A stretch of DNA of 64,000 bases from Amblyornis subalaris (taxonomy: Eukaryota; Chordata; Aves; Passeriformes; Ptilonorhynchidae). The stretch lies in contig JACAXG010000060.1 of the NCBI GenBank assembly GCA_018881555.1, positions 1,798,001 through 1,862,000 of the forward strand, in the 5' to 3' direction. Of the stretch, positions 15,010-27,183 are shown one piece after another. Positions within the stretch are counted from its first letter, which is position 1. The number at the start of each line of letters is the position of its first letter. The translations under genes and the position numbers were made by a program. The notes beneath the pieces were generated by a model. It ran no database searches. It saw only the letters and a program-made list of their open reading frames with translations, and was not told where the DNA came from.

Positions 15010-18000
15010 TCTCACCCTGAGGAGGAAATTATTAAAGCAGCATGAACATGGAGCTGCAGCCATGTTCTGTGGGAAGCAAATTCTGCGGTGAGCCAGCTTT
15101 CTGCGGAAAGCCGACAAATGGCAACTCTGCATTACTGGGGAAAATGAATCGTGAGAGCTGTTAGCCAGCATATGTTTGTCCTTTCTGAGAAAAGTGACTT
15201 AAGCCCTTTTATTAATGACCGTGGCAGGGAGATGAGCNGGCATGGAAGGACTTTTGATTTCCGGACCATCTGCAATCCTGCCTGCCAAGCAATGGGAAGG
15301 CACCGGCCAGCCCTGGCCCTGGCCAGTATTCCTCCTCACAGGCAAGAGAAGGTGAGACACGCTCCTCCACACTTCTCAAATGCAGGGAATCTCATCTTGA
15401 GCTCTTGGGAATCTGTTGGAAGTTGTGCAAACAAAAGGCACTGTTCTCCTGAGCAGAGGCATATCCAGGCCCTCTGTGTTCGTCTCTTACTGGAAGAAAG
15501 GGGAGGATATAAAGAAAAAACACCTNAAATGTTAAAACACGTTAGGTCTTGTATTTCACATGTAGAGCCAGTGTTTTGGTATCCATCAAGACACTTCCTT
15601 TTTCTTTCAAGCACACATGGCAAGTACTTTTCATCTCTTTTGTTACATTTTATCAGTGAGCAGGGGTAAAGTTAGAAAGGTGACAAAACCCATCATGCTC
15701 ACCGAAGAGAATTTGAAAATGTGATCACAGAAATATCTGGCTGTTACATGCAAATGCATACAGATGGGGAGTGCTGTGAAAATAGCACAGATTGGTTGGC
15801 CTCANCTCTGCAGAAGAGTTTAGCACAGTGACTCACAAAGATTGGTTTGCAAAGTTGGGATGTACTACAAGAATTAAGTAGTCCTGGGGCTAGTAAAAGT
15901 ATGAAATGTGATTGGAAAAAAGTGTGGCATAAGTCACCTGGNGTCAAAGAAGAAGGTCTGTTGCCCTGTGCTGAGATACTATCAAGGGATGCTGGGGAGG
16001 AGGACGATCTGATTACGCTGCAAAACGATACGGTGCCGCTTGGCCTCCTGCATGCAACAGCCAGGGAAGATGTGACAAGTAGATCCAGGAAGTACCAGGT
16101 GAAAAGTTTTCCACAGTGGCAGGGAAGCTCCTGGCATTGGCTAAGGCACAACAACAGCCTCATTGAGCTGTGAACTTCTCATCAGCTGCCTTTCACACAG
16201 GTGATTTTAAACAGAGAAATGGGAAAAGGGCTACTGAGAAACATGAGATGAGTGTCCCTCTTTCTGAAGGGTAGATCAAATAGCCTGTCTTGTGTAGCTG
16301 TGTTAACAGAAGTCTGAGAGAGGGTTGGGTTACACTTGAGCAATAAATACAGGAAGAGAGAAGAATTTTTTTCCATTTAGATAAAAGCTGCTACACGATC
16401 AAGCAGGTGTACACTGACCCTGAAAGAATTCCAAGAATCTTTGGAAAGAGGAAGGTATTTAACTTTCAGAAATAAAATGCCAGAGCAGCCTTTGAACAGG
16501 GATGCTGGGAGAAGGTATTTGACTGTTACGAGATAACGTCGGATTAGGTTGCAGAAGAGATTGTGTGAACACGGGGATGGTTCTTGGGTTTGGAAATGAT
16601 GGTGTAAGATACAGGGTTTCAATTGCTTTAGTATTATTCAGAGTTGCAGTTGAAAGGAGACTTAGTCACATGTGCTTGTGACACTAGATTTAGCTGTTCA
16701 ATCTCATGCTAGGCCAGTTTCCTGGTTATCCTCTGTTGCCAGGAGAGATTTTCTCTTTCTTGCTTGGTGCTGTATATTCTGGTTTTGATTTTTACTGTTC
16801 TTTAGGACACTACAACTTTTTCAGGCAGCAGCAGGGTGTTGGTCCAGGTGCATGGATGCTTCAGTGACACAAGGGACCACCTTTAGGCAGCCCACCATCT
16901 TGTGTCCCCCCGGACCTCAGAGTGGTCCAGGTCAGCTGAGATAATTTTGCTTGCTCTTTTCCATGAAATTTTAAGTGGCATTAGATACAACGGGGGGAAA
17001 ACTCTCATGTTTGGCAGCTGACAGAGCATGAAACTGAAAGAAAAAATATGATGAAGAACAGCATTGTCATTTGCAATTGAGATGTCCTTGCAACCAAGGG
17101 GCTTTTTCCTCTGACATGAACTGAGTCTAGTCCTGCAAACATTTCTACACATCAGTAGATCTGGGGTGGGAGACACCATCTCATTTTGGGGAAAATGTGT
17201 CTACAGAAAACATGGCTATTTGTAAAGTAGGGCTTTCAGTCTGTACCCTTGCCAAGGTGAACACTCTTCCAGGTTTTCTTGTTTTATTAGAACAGGAGAA
17301 CCAAATCCTAAGAAGTGACAANAAATAGAAAACCTTGCATATAAATACCTGAAAAGGTTCAAGCTATTTACACATAACCAAAGGAGCTGTTATTTAAAGT
17401 GCACATCTTTTACCCAGGAATATTTCCCAGCTGCTAATCTGTAATGTAAACGGACATGAAGTCTTCTTTCCTCAGCGGGATCACTGTTCACCAAANTCTC
17501 CTTCAGAACTGGTCTTGGCAGCCATTAAACATGCTGGATGTCCTTAGACTAAACCGTTTGGCAGCAGCATCTCTCAGAAAACTGATAACCAAGTAAGGCT
17601 TAAGCCTTGTTAAAAACATATACTGTTCTGTCGTGACTTAAATACGTACCTACGGCTGGTATGAAGCCCATTGTTTTGAATTTGTCCATCTAGATGATAA
17701 ATATTCAGCCAGCACCTGCCAGCCTGTCACAACTAACTTCCTGTAATCCACTTAGCTGGGTTTGAGGTTAAACAGTATCATACAGAAGAATAGCTGTTAA
17801 TGTTCTGGTTTGTGCACGGCATTGAAGTTTGGATGCAAAATACGTGAAATTTATGTTAAATTTGCTAAAATTCCATGGGAATATGCACTGTGGTTGCTGC
17901 ATGGGGGCAAGAATGTGAATTAAATCTAAGCAAGAGAGGAACTGAAAATCACATCCCATCTCATTGCCTGTTCTTGCTTCTTCATGGTCCTTCAGAGACC

Positions 18001-21000
18001 AGTTTCTCATTACAGACATGAGTTTGGGCTCTTGGGATTGAGGGAGAAGATCCAGGTCTCATATATGCTTCTGACTCTTGAATAAATTGTCTGTGCCATT
18101 GCTTAAATCTGTGGTAAAATAGTAGCACAAAGATGAAGGGGCAGAATCTGGTTGCATTTCTAGAGTGCGATAGAGCCATGGTCTATCAAGCAGAAGGGTT
18201 TATAAAATCATTAAACAAGATAAACTGGTTCTTTCTGAGAGAGGTGCAAAAATACAGGCTGAAAGTGCAGTGGTAATTCCTTGTAATACTCAACACATGG
18301 GTCTTTTACTGATTTTATATCTCACACGTAACAAGATGTGAGGTTAAATGATGAGATGTGATTAAAATGCCAAATTGACCACATGACCTCAGGGAATTCC
18401 TCATGGAGCTGCCAACACGATAGTATTAGGACACCATGTTCCCGATGCAACATCTCCAAAAAACATTTAAAATCAAGCTTGTACTGCATTCAAAAAGGGT
18501 GGCACCTTCTGGGTTACAGGATGACTGCAAAGTGTGATAGTGACATAAAGGTAGAAAAACAGAAGCAAATGGTTCTGTTAGCTATCCTCTAGGTCAGTTT
18601 GGAGCATACACATCCTCTTGTTTCTTGGAAGGTAGGGAAATTTCCTCCCAGGGGTCTCACTGAACCGGGGTTGTGTGCGTTCCATTTATTCCTGCTTCTC
18701 TGCTCCAGCTACCATCTCTGTGAGTTTCGCCTAGGCGTAGATTTTGCAGCTGGGAAAGAAAGTCCTGGGTGACCATTTGCCCAGGGGATCTATTTTTGTT
18801 CAAGCATTCAGTGTCAGTCTCCTGTCTGCGTACCAATCAATATGTTATTCTGTTTAGTCACCAAACTCACATCTAAGGGCATTCAGGACTAAAACTTCCC
18901 AAAAAACCACTATTGTCACATTGCGATTGGTTTACGTTGGATTGCCTGACTTGCAAATCAAAAACTGCAACCCTTATTAGCCTCCGTTGTGAGAAGATGA
19001 GGCAGCAGTGCTTGCACCATAAAAATTATCAGTAGCTTGGCAGATACTCACAGGGGTTTGGATTGTTTAGGGGAGGGAACTCACTGCCTGACTCAGGACA
19101 TTGCCTTCATCACCTCAGCACCGTGGAGTGAGGTCTCTTGCCTCATCTCTAATAGGAAATTGTAGCCTTAGTTGTATTTTAATCACAACCAGACTTCACC
19201 ATAGGGGTTGCAGCACAAGTGTCCCCAGTGACCATCAGAGGGGCACTGTCTATCACAGGGGGATGCTACAGCCCTGGAGCAGCTCCAGCGAAGATCAGAT
19301 TTTTTTTTTCTTTTTTGAGCTGTACCCTGAAGTTAATAAAAATACACCCCCCCTCTCTGTGCAATACCCTCCTTGAAAGGTGCTTGACTCCTGACCAAGG
19401 GTGCATTTATACATTCACATGTGGGCTGAGCACCTTGTTGATGCCTGAGGCGCAGCCAGGAGGGCAGGAGGATTGATGAGATAGCCCTATTGCCTAAAAT
19501 TAGTGCTCTGAGATTGCCTAAACTGAATGTGCAACTGAACCTTCTGGCAGGTCTGCCCATGTTTTTCTGAGCTCTGACAACCTCTTGCATCCCAAGGGTC
19601 AACACAGGAGGCAAACAGCTTCTGCACAGCAGGCTGGGCAGATGGAATAGGAGGCATTTACACAGCTCCTGGCTGTTGTAGNGTGCAGCAGATCGTGTTT
19701 TAAATCAGTGTTTCAGACACTTAGACCATCTAGGGCAGACATGCTGTTGCAGGCTCTCCTGTCCCCATGCATCTCCCCTAGGTTAGCAGGGGTAGGGACA
19801 AGCATCAGGTGTGCTCCACATGGGCTGGGTGAGGAGAGGGATGAAAGGAAAGCTGGGGGTCCCCAAAAAGAGGGAAAGCATGGAGGTAGGGGCATGGTGG
19901 CTAATGCCATCTCTCCTTTCTACTCCATGGCCACAGCCCAACCCTGTGCAGAGCTACCATCCTGGGTATCGGCAGGACAGTGGCACCCTGGTTTCAGTGC
20001 TGTGCTGAAAAATGCATGTTGAAAAACTGGACCAGGAATGAGCTGAGCTTTTGACAAGATGTTCACATTTGGCACTCAGAGGTGCTTGACCTGCTTCACC
20101 TATTGAAGCGGACATTTGAAGGATGTCCATCTTCTTAGGCCAAGATGGTAGCTAATGTAATGTGGTCTGTCACCTAGCAGATAAAAACATGAAGTCCTAT
20201 AGCAACGCTGCTTTTGGAACAATTAATTAGAAATTGTGCAGCTAGCCAAGGGAAACAGGAATTTTTAACAGGGGAGGTAATTAGGATCAGGGACAGAGGA
20301 TGCGAGCTGGGCCGGAGTTTCTGTCAGAGATCTCTGTTCTAATACAGCTGCTGCAGATATGTCTTCCTTCCCGCAAGAGGCCATGGAAAAGCATCACAAG
20401 GGTAATTTCTGCCTTTAAAAGACAGAAATGCATCTTTTCCCTCCACACTTCCTAATTGTAACAGACTCTAACTAGTTCTGTACTAGTGACACTCCGCCTT
20501 TGACAACCCCACTATCAAACAGTTCTACTCCTCTCTTCACACTGCCTTGGCTGCAGGCCCCTCCTGGGGGCTGGAGCAGGCTGACTGCCCCTGCCCCCCT
20601 CCAAGTCCCACCACGGCCCCCATTCACTGGCCATCTTTGCTAGTTACCTTTGGCCACAGAAGAGCTGTGGTCTCTCCTCTTGTGTCCTATGGAAGCTGCT
20701 CTCCCTGCTCCATCTTCTCGAGGCTGGCAATGTTGCCTGCACCTTCTTGAGGCAAAGACTGCCTGACTGCACGCTCTGCATGGGTCAGGGAAACCAGGGG
20801 TTTTCTCAGCTTTTAGCAGGGTCAGCACCATCAAGTCAAGCTTCCCAGAAGGAGGAGTACAAAATAAGGTCCTTTTCTTCTTTCATATTGATTTTTCTCT
20901 TTGCTGAACACGCGGTAGAAATTTGAGTTAAATGGAGTGTGGATTTTCATTTTTGCATAATAAATTTCAAACAGGGATTCATTATCCCATGCAAATAGCG

Positions 21001-24000
21001 TTAATCTGCAAAAGTAGCCTATTAAACCTTTATCCCAAAGGTGATGTTGTACTTTATTACTGGGCAATGATATATTTTGCATCTCTGTTCAGAAAGCATG
21101 CCTCAAATCACAGCTGGCAATCNCTAAACAAATTTAACAGATCTTTGACCATAATCAGGAAACCAGCCCAGAAATGCAGAATTAGGATTTACTAATTCCT
21201 ACTTAAACTGACACTACAGTTTGCTGTCTTCTGTTTATGCAAACATACTAATTAATTTTTGCCCATGTGAGATGGAAGCTTTACAGTTGTAGGATAACAT
21301 AGCATTGCAGGCCAGAATAAAATCAGGCTAACACTCATAAGCACAGCAGCACTGCACTTACAAAGAAAAAAAAAAAAAAGACAATTCAATTCTTCTAGAT
21401 GAGCTATTAATTTTTATAGTCATTATCTTACTAGCAGCATGAACACTGGCTGACACACACAGTGAATTGTACGGTCCTTATGTGCTAGACACTGGAACTC
21501 ATTTTAGAAATGAAGTGGTACGCTCAGTGGTGGCTGCAGCTTAAGTTAATGGGCAGGGATGGGGCTTTCCCAGGGAATGCCTGTCCCCTCAACTAGTCCC
21601 ATCATTGCTCCTCCTTAGGGCAGATGGGTCAAGTCCCCTTCTGCTCTGTGAATCTCACCTTGCCATCTTTTTTGATCCAGCCCAGATAGGTACGCGTGAG
21701 TGCTTGGGACAGTCAGAGAATCCTGTGAGCCGTGTTCCTAAATGGGGAAGATAAATTCAGAAGGTTGAGGGGGTCGACCTGTCTCAAAAAATCAGGCACA
21801 GAGAAAAGAAGTGGCAGTTCTGTGTGTTACTCCAGATACTTTCATGTATGCACTATACACACACGACTATGAAACCTCTGGGATTAGCACCAAATGGATT
21901 TGGGGACTTTTGAGTCTCCCAGAAGAGTGGGTTTCTCACTTTTTAAGGCAGAGGGTTCACTCTTCTCTTTCCAGACAGCCCAGACACTAAAATGGAAGGC
22001 TGACCCAAGGCCAGGCAGTGCCTTGAGCCACATTTGTGCCTGGAAGGTTTCAGCAGTGACACTGACCTACACTCCTGCTCATGTGTCTGAACACTCAGTA
22101 AACTTAATACAGAAAAAACTTGTTAGGATAACAAGCATAACTTGCCTCAAGGAGCACAGGAACCATCTACACTGGGGAAATGTCAAACCACTATCCTGAT
22201 TCAAAAGATATATGGTGCAACTGAAGTAACAGAGCTGCAGACTGTAGATAAATAGTGAAAACTTCATTTCAGATAACTTCTGGCAATGTTCTTGCTCTTC
22301 CTTCCTCTAACTCCTAGTGACAGGCATTGAAGCCTGGTGAAAACTCCGTGGTCACTTAGCAGTTTGCCAGGACGATTTTTCCCTGACACTGGCTGTCAGC
22401 CTGTGCACCTGCTCCCAGTCACACTGTCCCTCCTCATTACCTAAATCTGTCATCTGGCCCCAACTGCCCTGCATGAGATCGTCTCATTATCAGCTAAGGC
22501 AATGGCTCTGACAAACCTGCATCATCACCAGCAAAATAGCAGCATCACAGTCCTCATAATCCATGGCAACATGATGACCTTTGGAGATAATTGTGATAAG
22601 AAATCTGTGATAAAAAGCAAGTGGAATGGTAACTTAGGAAGCGATGAGACTAACATGTTAGGCATTAAAATTACACACATCAAGTACCTAATATGCATTA
22701 AGCCAACATGCAAGTTTGCAGCGGTAGTCTCCAGGATTCCAAAAATTACGGTTTCTGTTTGAAACAAGCAACAAGAACGTTTTTCAGCTAAAAGCTTTTT
22801 GATACATGCTACAATACTCATAGTTACTAGTGCAGAGAAGAGAAACCTCATTCTGCTGTACTGGCGCACATTTGGAATAACTCTGCTTCCCATTAGAGTA
22901 ACTTTATTCTGCTTCAGCAGAAAGAAGAATCTAGAAAAATGAATAACAATGGAATAACGTGAGGGCAGTAGGATTTTTAGCAACTTGCGGTTCACCTCTG
23001 TACATTCCTGACTTCTATTTAGCAAGCAAGTTGTAATGTGGAGATTCAAGATTTGGCATTAGCAAACAGGTTCTGTGCAAGTTCCTATCTACCTGGACCA
23101 CAGCACTGTCCAAGTAACAGTGCATCAAAGGCTTTCCCCTGCCTTTCTTCCCTTTTTCAAGAGCCCATCCAAGCAGTCACCTGCTTACTGCAAAGCACTT
23201 AACTTGAAACTGCTTTGTGGGAAATCTCCATTTGATCCTGTGCAGGACAGTCTCTCACTGACCAAAGCAGAGAGCAGACACAGTGTAGAATATCTTTCAC
23301 ACACCACACCTACACTGACTTTCCACCCCTCCTAGATACTGTCATAGATCCAGAGCTGTACATTGCTAGGAGCTAGGAGAATATCCTGGGGAACTGTTGC
23401 TGCATAGTTGCCCTTTTCTTACACAAGTTCACACGTCACTCCTGGCCATTGCCAGAGACAAAATACTGGGCTAGACAAACACTTAATATAACCCAGAACT
23501 GCTGGTCTTATGCAAATCTTCTGACACAAACACCCAACTAGGTAAGTTTTGTAATGCTGACATTAGAACTGCAAACCTCCCCTGTCTCAGAAGCTACCTA
23601 CCTAGAAAATAACACATTTCGACCTCCAGAAAGTCTTGAGCACCCACACGAGGTGCCACTGGTGAATGGCTTCCACCTTGGGAAGAAACTCTTTGGGAAG
23701 AGAACATGTTCTTTAAGGGACAACATGGCCATCACTCAGCTCCAAAATCAAAACCCAAGTGGGTTTTTCCATTTTCTTTCCTCCAACACAATGAACAACC
23801 TGCTAGTTCTTTCCCTTGAAATAACAATAAAACACATTTACGTTTAATGACTGAAAGACAAAGAGAAGATGGCAAATGTCAGCTGTAGAATAGGAACAAA
23901 GCTATTTATGGAATATATGCCTGGAACAATTGAAGACGGGAGAGTAAGGATAGGATCCAGGCAACTCTTTTATGCGTGCAAGTAATTTGCTTGTATTTCT

Positions 24001-24594
24001 AACTCTCGCAACTTTTTTTTCAGCACCACTGTTTTATGACCCATGCTCTCTGTTTGGGTTTACATGCACACACTTCACAGTCTGCCTCTAACAAAGAGAT
24101 GCACTTTGTGCTGAGGTTCATACATGATAATCTTTCTCCTTCTGATCTGGATTCCAGTTTTAACTCTTCTTATCTTGTATGTTGGCTTCACATGAAGATG
24201 TAAAAGCTGTAGGAAACGAAGGCCATTACTTTCATCAGTGGTACTGGTAACGTGCAATGACAGTTTTTCAGATTTCCTCATATATTGGAGCAGTTAGTTC
24301 ATANGGGCATGATAAATGCTATGCCACCATTTTTTATTTGCTATAATCAGTCAGCATCTGAAACAAAACCAAACACACCTTGGATTGCCTTTTTTTTAAT
24401 AGGAATAACCAGCACAATACTAAGCCACAGTTAATATCAAGGTTATGTAACACGCTCTGGCATTAATAGTGCCTCCTTGAGCTGAGGAAGGCTAACTAAA
24501 GGATGCACAAATGCAGATAGGATTTCTGCAATGCACACACACCACTAAAGAAAATACTCCCACTTCATAGTGCAGGCAGGCAAAAGCCAGACTT

Positions 24595-24600
24595 TTTATT
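24595..24600 (-). terminator. Distal KCNK1 poly(A) signal AATAAA
   Basis: Plus-strand tttatt reads AATAAA on the gene strand. A GU-rich stretch (TGGTGTGTGTGC on the minus strand, plus-strand about 24533-24544) follows roughly 50-60 nt downstream, which fits a cleavage and polyadenylation site with the cut near 24575. Another AATAAA lies further on, at about 24333-24338. Confidence 0.5.
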
Positions 24601-25009
24601 TAAGTTGAAAATAACAAATATTCACCTACATCACAGTATACTGCTTAGTTTATCGCTTCTGCTTTGAATTCTGTGCTTTCATTTCACGTGTCTACATTTT
24701 GCATTTGTGTACACGCTGCAAAATTAACTTTGTATATCATTCAACATCTGTGCATGTCCTTTAGAGCTTAACATTACAGGGAAATTAAAAGAAACTTTGA
24801 ATTTTAAGGTACAGAAAAAAAAAATCCATAAAGTTACACTGAAAAAAAACCAGTATAAATGTTTCTTGTAGTACAGTACTCTTAATTTTATGTCAGTGTC
24901 ATTTTAATGCCATAGTTTTCAAATATTGACTGTATAAAGAGAAGACTAGGGGAAAAAAATTATCTAAAATGCCATTCCTAAGTCTGTTAAACTCTGGTGA
25001 TTTATGATA

Positions 25010-25017
25010 TATGTACA
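25010..25017 (-). promoter_or_regulatory. Second Pumilio-type 3' UTR element (TGTACATA)
   Basis: Another exact TGTACATA on the minus strand, about 30 nt from the first. Paired sites raise the chance of function, but the surrounding AT-rich repeat-like sequence could also produce them by chance. Confidence 0.35.
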
Positions 25018-25040
25018 GTATATAAATATATTTATGTATA

Positions 25041-25048
25041 TATGTACA
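25041..25048 (-). promoter_or_regulatory. Pumilio-type 3' UTR element (TGTACATA)
   Basis: The minus strand reads TGTACATA, a match to the UGUANAUA consensus bound by PUM proteins, which repress and destabilise mRNAs. It sits inside a near-palindromic AT-rich block (25021-25055). It matters only if the long 3' UTR is made. Confidence 0.35.
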
Positions 25049-26733
25049 TATATATTGGTTAACATTCATTATAAATAGAACTGTGTTAACTTAAGCAGTA
25101 TAAAAATAGCCACTTTCCTGGGAACATGCAAACACAATATGCTCTCACCTAATCTATAAAACTCAAAACAATCAAAACCTTTAGCTCTGATCTTCTATAA
25201 ATATAAATTTCAATTGAAGACTTTCAGCTGATTTCATCATAAAGTAAGTTTTTCCAGTAAAGATATAAAAATCTGTTTGATGCTAGCTATAATTAAGCTC
25301 AAACACAGTATATTTTGGGTTATTTACTTTCAAGTATTTTTCCCACGTGCGCTAAATCTAGACACACTGCTTTTTTTTTTCTTTTACAGTAAAATATTAT
25401 TCAGCTCTAAACACTAAAAGCCAAATTACAGGCAATCTGGCATGCTTGCACTGCAGGTAAAAGGCTCTCCTCTACACTATTCCTATGTGGGAGGCTGTCC
25501 TTGTATGGCTATTTGTGCTCCAGATCTTTTGTTCATTGCAAAGCATTATCAAGATTCCCCTATCATAAGATTCTTAAGGCCAGAAGAGAAAGTACTACAA
25601 CCACTTAAGTCTCATCTCATGCTCACTGAAATTCACTCTGAGGTCCCTGCATTCAGCACAGTGACTGGTAGCTGGACTAAAACACCTCTACTGTTACAGC
25701 CAAAGAGGTTCCAGCTTCAGAAGTTGAGCGAGATCTTGACTTTTTAGTGACTTTTCCCAAGGGGAAAAAAATTCGGTTCCATCCGAACCAAATGTGACAT
25801 TTTTCCTTTTTTCTTGCCATATGAAAAACTGAAAAATTGTTTTGCCCTGAAACACTCCGTTCTCCTCCAAAGTGCTCTGAGTACCTGTTAGAAAAGCAAA
25901 AGAAGAAATAGGAGCTATGTTCAAAGGTGATGCTGCTCCTGTTCCTCCGTGTACCTACCAGCTCAGCAGAGCACACACTGGGTTGGACTGTGGGAGGAAC
26001 AGCACTGAGTCCTTCTCCTGCTGAACGGATTTCAACCATCTATTACGAGAATGCCATAAGCACATGACTGTGCCAGTCCTATGTGGCATATGCTGACTCT
26101 TTTTCATTCCCTTCCACGCAGCTAAAAAACCACTCTTGCCCATTTCAGAGGGCTGAAATGCAGCTGTCTTCCTTCCCTACAATCCCATCTCATCCAGAAC
26201 TTTGAATTGCTTTTTCTATCTCTCAGAAAACTATTTCATACAAAAAACAAATGGCATGGAAGACTCAAGGCACACTCTCTTCAGGACAATATTTTTCTGG
26301 TGATTAAAGGACCTTCTAAGGAAGTAGGAAATTTAAATGTAAATGGCATGGGCAAAGGAGGGACCGCAGTCTTGTTTTTTCATTCCTAGAATTATTATTT
26401 GCACCTGCAAGTTACTGGGTAATAGAGGGATGATCTAGATATTCCCCCCTCCAGCAGATCTATAGATATTGCTCTGAAAATGTTTTCCAGATTAAGATGC
26501 TAGCTANTGGATTAAATCTGTGACTATCAAAAGTGGACATCCCAAAATTTGCTGTCAACCAGTTGTCAGATGGGGCATGCAACTCAATGAGTTGGATGTC
26601 AGTGAAGGCCTACTCTCCTAATGTTCAATGAAGTTGCTTGTGCAAGCCTTTCTCTCTGGCATCTCTGAAAGTGGTACACTTAACTCCTTATCCCTCAAGC
26701 AAAACGGCCTTATGTTCCCAGCCACATCCTACA

Positions 26734-26739
26734 TTTATT
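26734..26739 (-). terminator. Candidate proximal KCNK1 poly(A) signal AATAAA
   Basis: AATAAA on the minus strand about 185 nt after the stop codon, followed by G/U-rich TGTAGGATGTGGCTGGG. Its use would give a short 3' UTR lacking the Pumilio-type sites further downstream. Confidence 0.35.
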
Positions 26740-26923
26740 CCCTTTTCCCAGGGTGGCTCCCACATTATTCCCAAAAGTCTTTTCTATGTCAGAAGTGATG
26801 AATCCTTGTTAAAGTAGCACAGTCTTCCAGCTTTTATATTTTGAGAAAAAAAAATACGAGGCTTTCTATTTCTTATGGTAAGTAGCATAAATGCACCNAA
26901 ACAACGGTATGGATACCCGTGTA

Positions 26924-27183
26924 TTAATTGTTTAGAGAGCTGTCATTGGAAGTTGGGGACTGGGAATTCACAAAAGGCTCATTTGCCTTCTGATCGTCCT
27001 TCATGGAGGCTGCTTGGTCTGAGATGGAAGAGAAGGAGAGCTGGTCATGTTCCATTATATGCACTTGGTCCTCTTCCTTGTCCTTCTTCACATAAAACAA
27101 TTTCCTAAACTTTTTGAGCTCATGGAGTTCACAGAAAGTCTCAAGAACCACCAACATTGCGATAAGACCCATCAACAGATAAC
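26924..27183 (-). CDS. KCNK1: KCNK1 coding exon 3 (C251 to stop, C-terminal tail)
   Basis: The acceptor TCTCAG follows a pyrimidine-rich tract (plus-strand 27184-27210). The exon opens GT TAT CTG, completing C251 and continuing Y252-L253-L254 into M4, then the ETFCELHELKKF segment with K274 (codon 27113-27115), the residue reported as the SUMO site of mammalian TWIK-1. The acidic tail contains DQVHIMEHDQLSFSS, so the I293/I294 pair reported in mammals is I293-M294 here (M294 codon 27053-27055). The last residues are S-L-N-N followed by TAA at 26924-26926. The distal tail (about 305-336) differs most from mammals, as expected for an unstructured C-terminus. Confidence 0.96.

Larger units (their letters stand above)
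1..24574. other. Intergenic region downstream of KCNK1
   Basis: No open frame here shows a recognisable protein family, and the longest ones (about 170 codons) have composition and hydrophobic patches typical of chance translation. Contents I can name are short simple repeats, a possible old CR1 scrap at 4030-4140, a 64-bp exon-like segment at 8205-8268 and an LTR-end-like stretch near 10250-10330. In mammals SLC35F3 lies beyond KCNK1's 3' end; I recognise none of its exons here. Confidence 0.75.
24575..26923 (-). other. KCNK1: Probable KCNK1 3' untranslated region
   Basis: Sequence after the stop codon has no supportable coding content. It is AT-rich, with ATTTA-type motifs on the minus strand especially around 24850-25210. 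Two AATAAA signals bracket the likely ends: a proximal one about 185 nt after the stop and a distal one at 24595-24600. The distal end is preferred because GU-rich sequence follows it, but the true 3' end cannot be fixed without transcript data. Confidence 0.55.

Noticed and set aside
15151..15669. A 172-codon plus-strand open frame
   Set aside because: It contains n codons, has no recognisable domain, and an opposite-strand frame is equally open.
22525..23049. A 174-codon minus-strand open frame
   Set aside because: No recognisable domain, no clear splice signals or CpG island, and an opposite-strand frame overlaps it. Consistent with chance in a non-coding region.
1..24574. Exons of SLC35F3, the gene downstream of KCNK1 in mammals
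   Set aside because: No translated segment resembles the conserved SLC35F3 membrane segments; the gene probably lies beyond the window.
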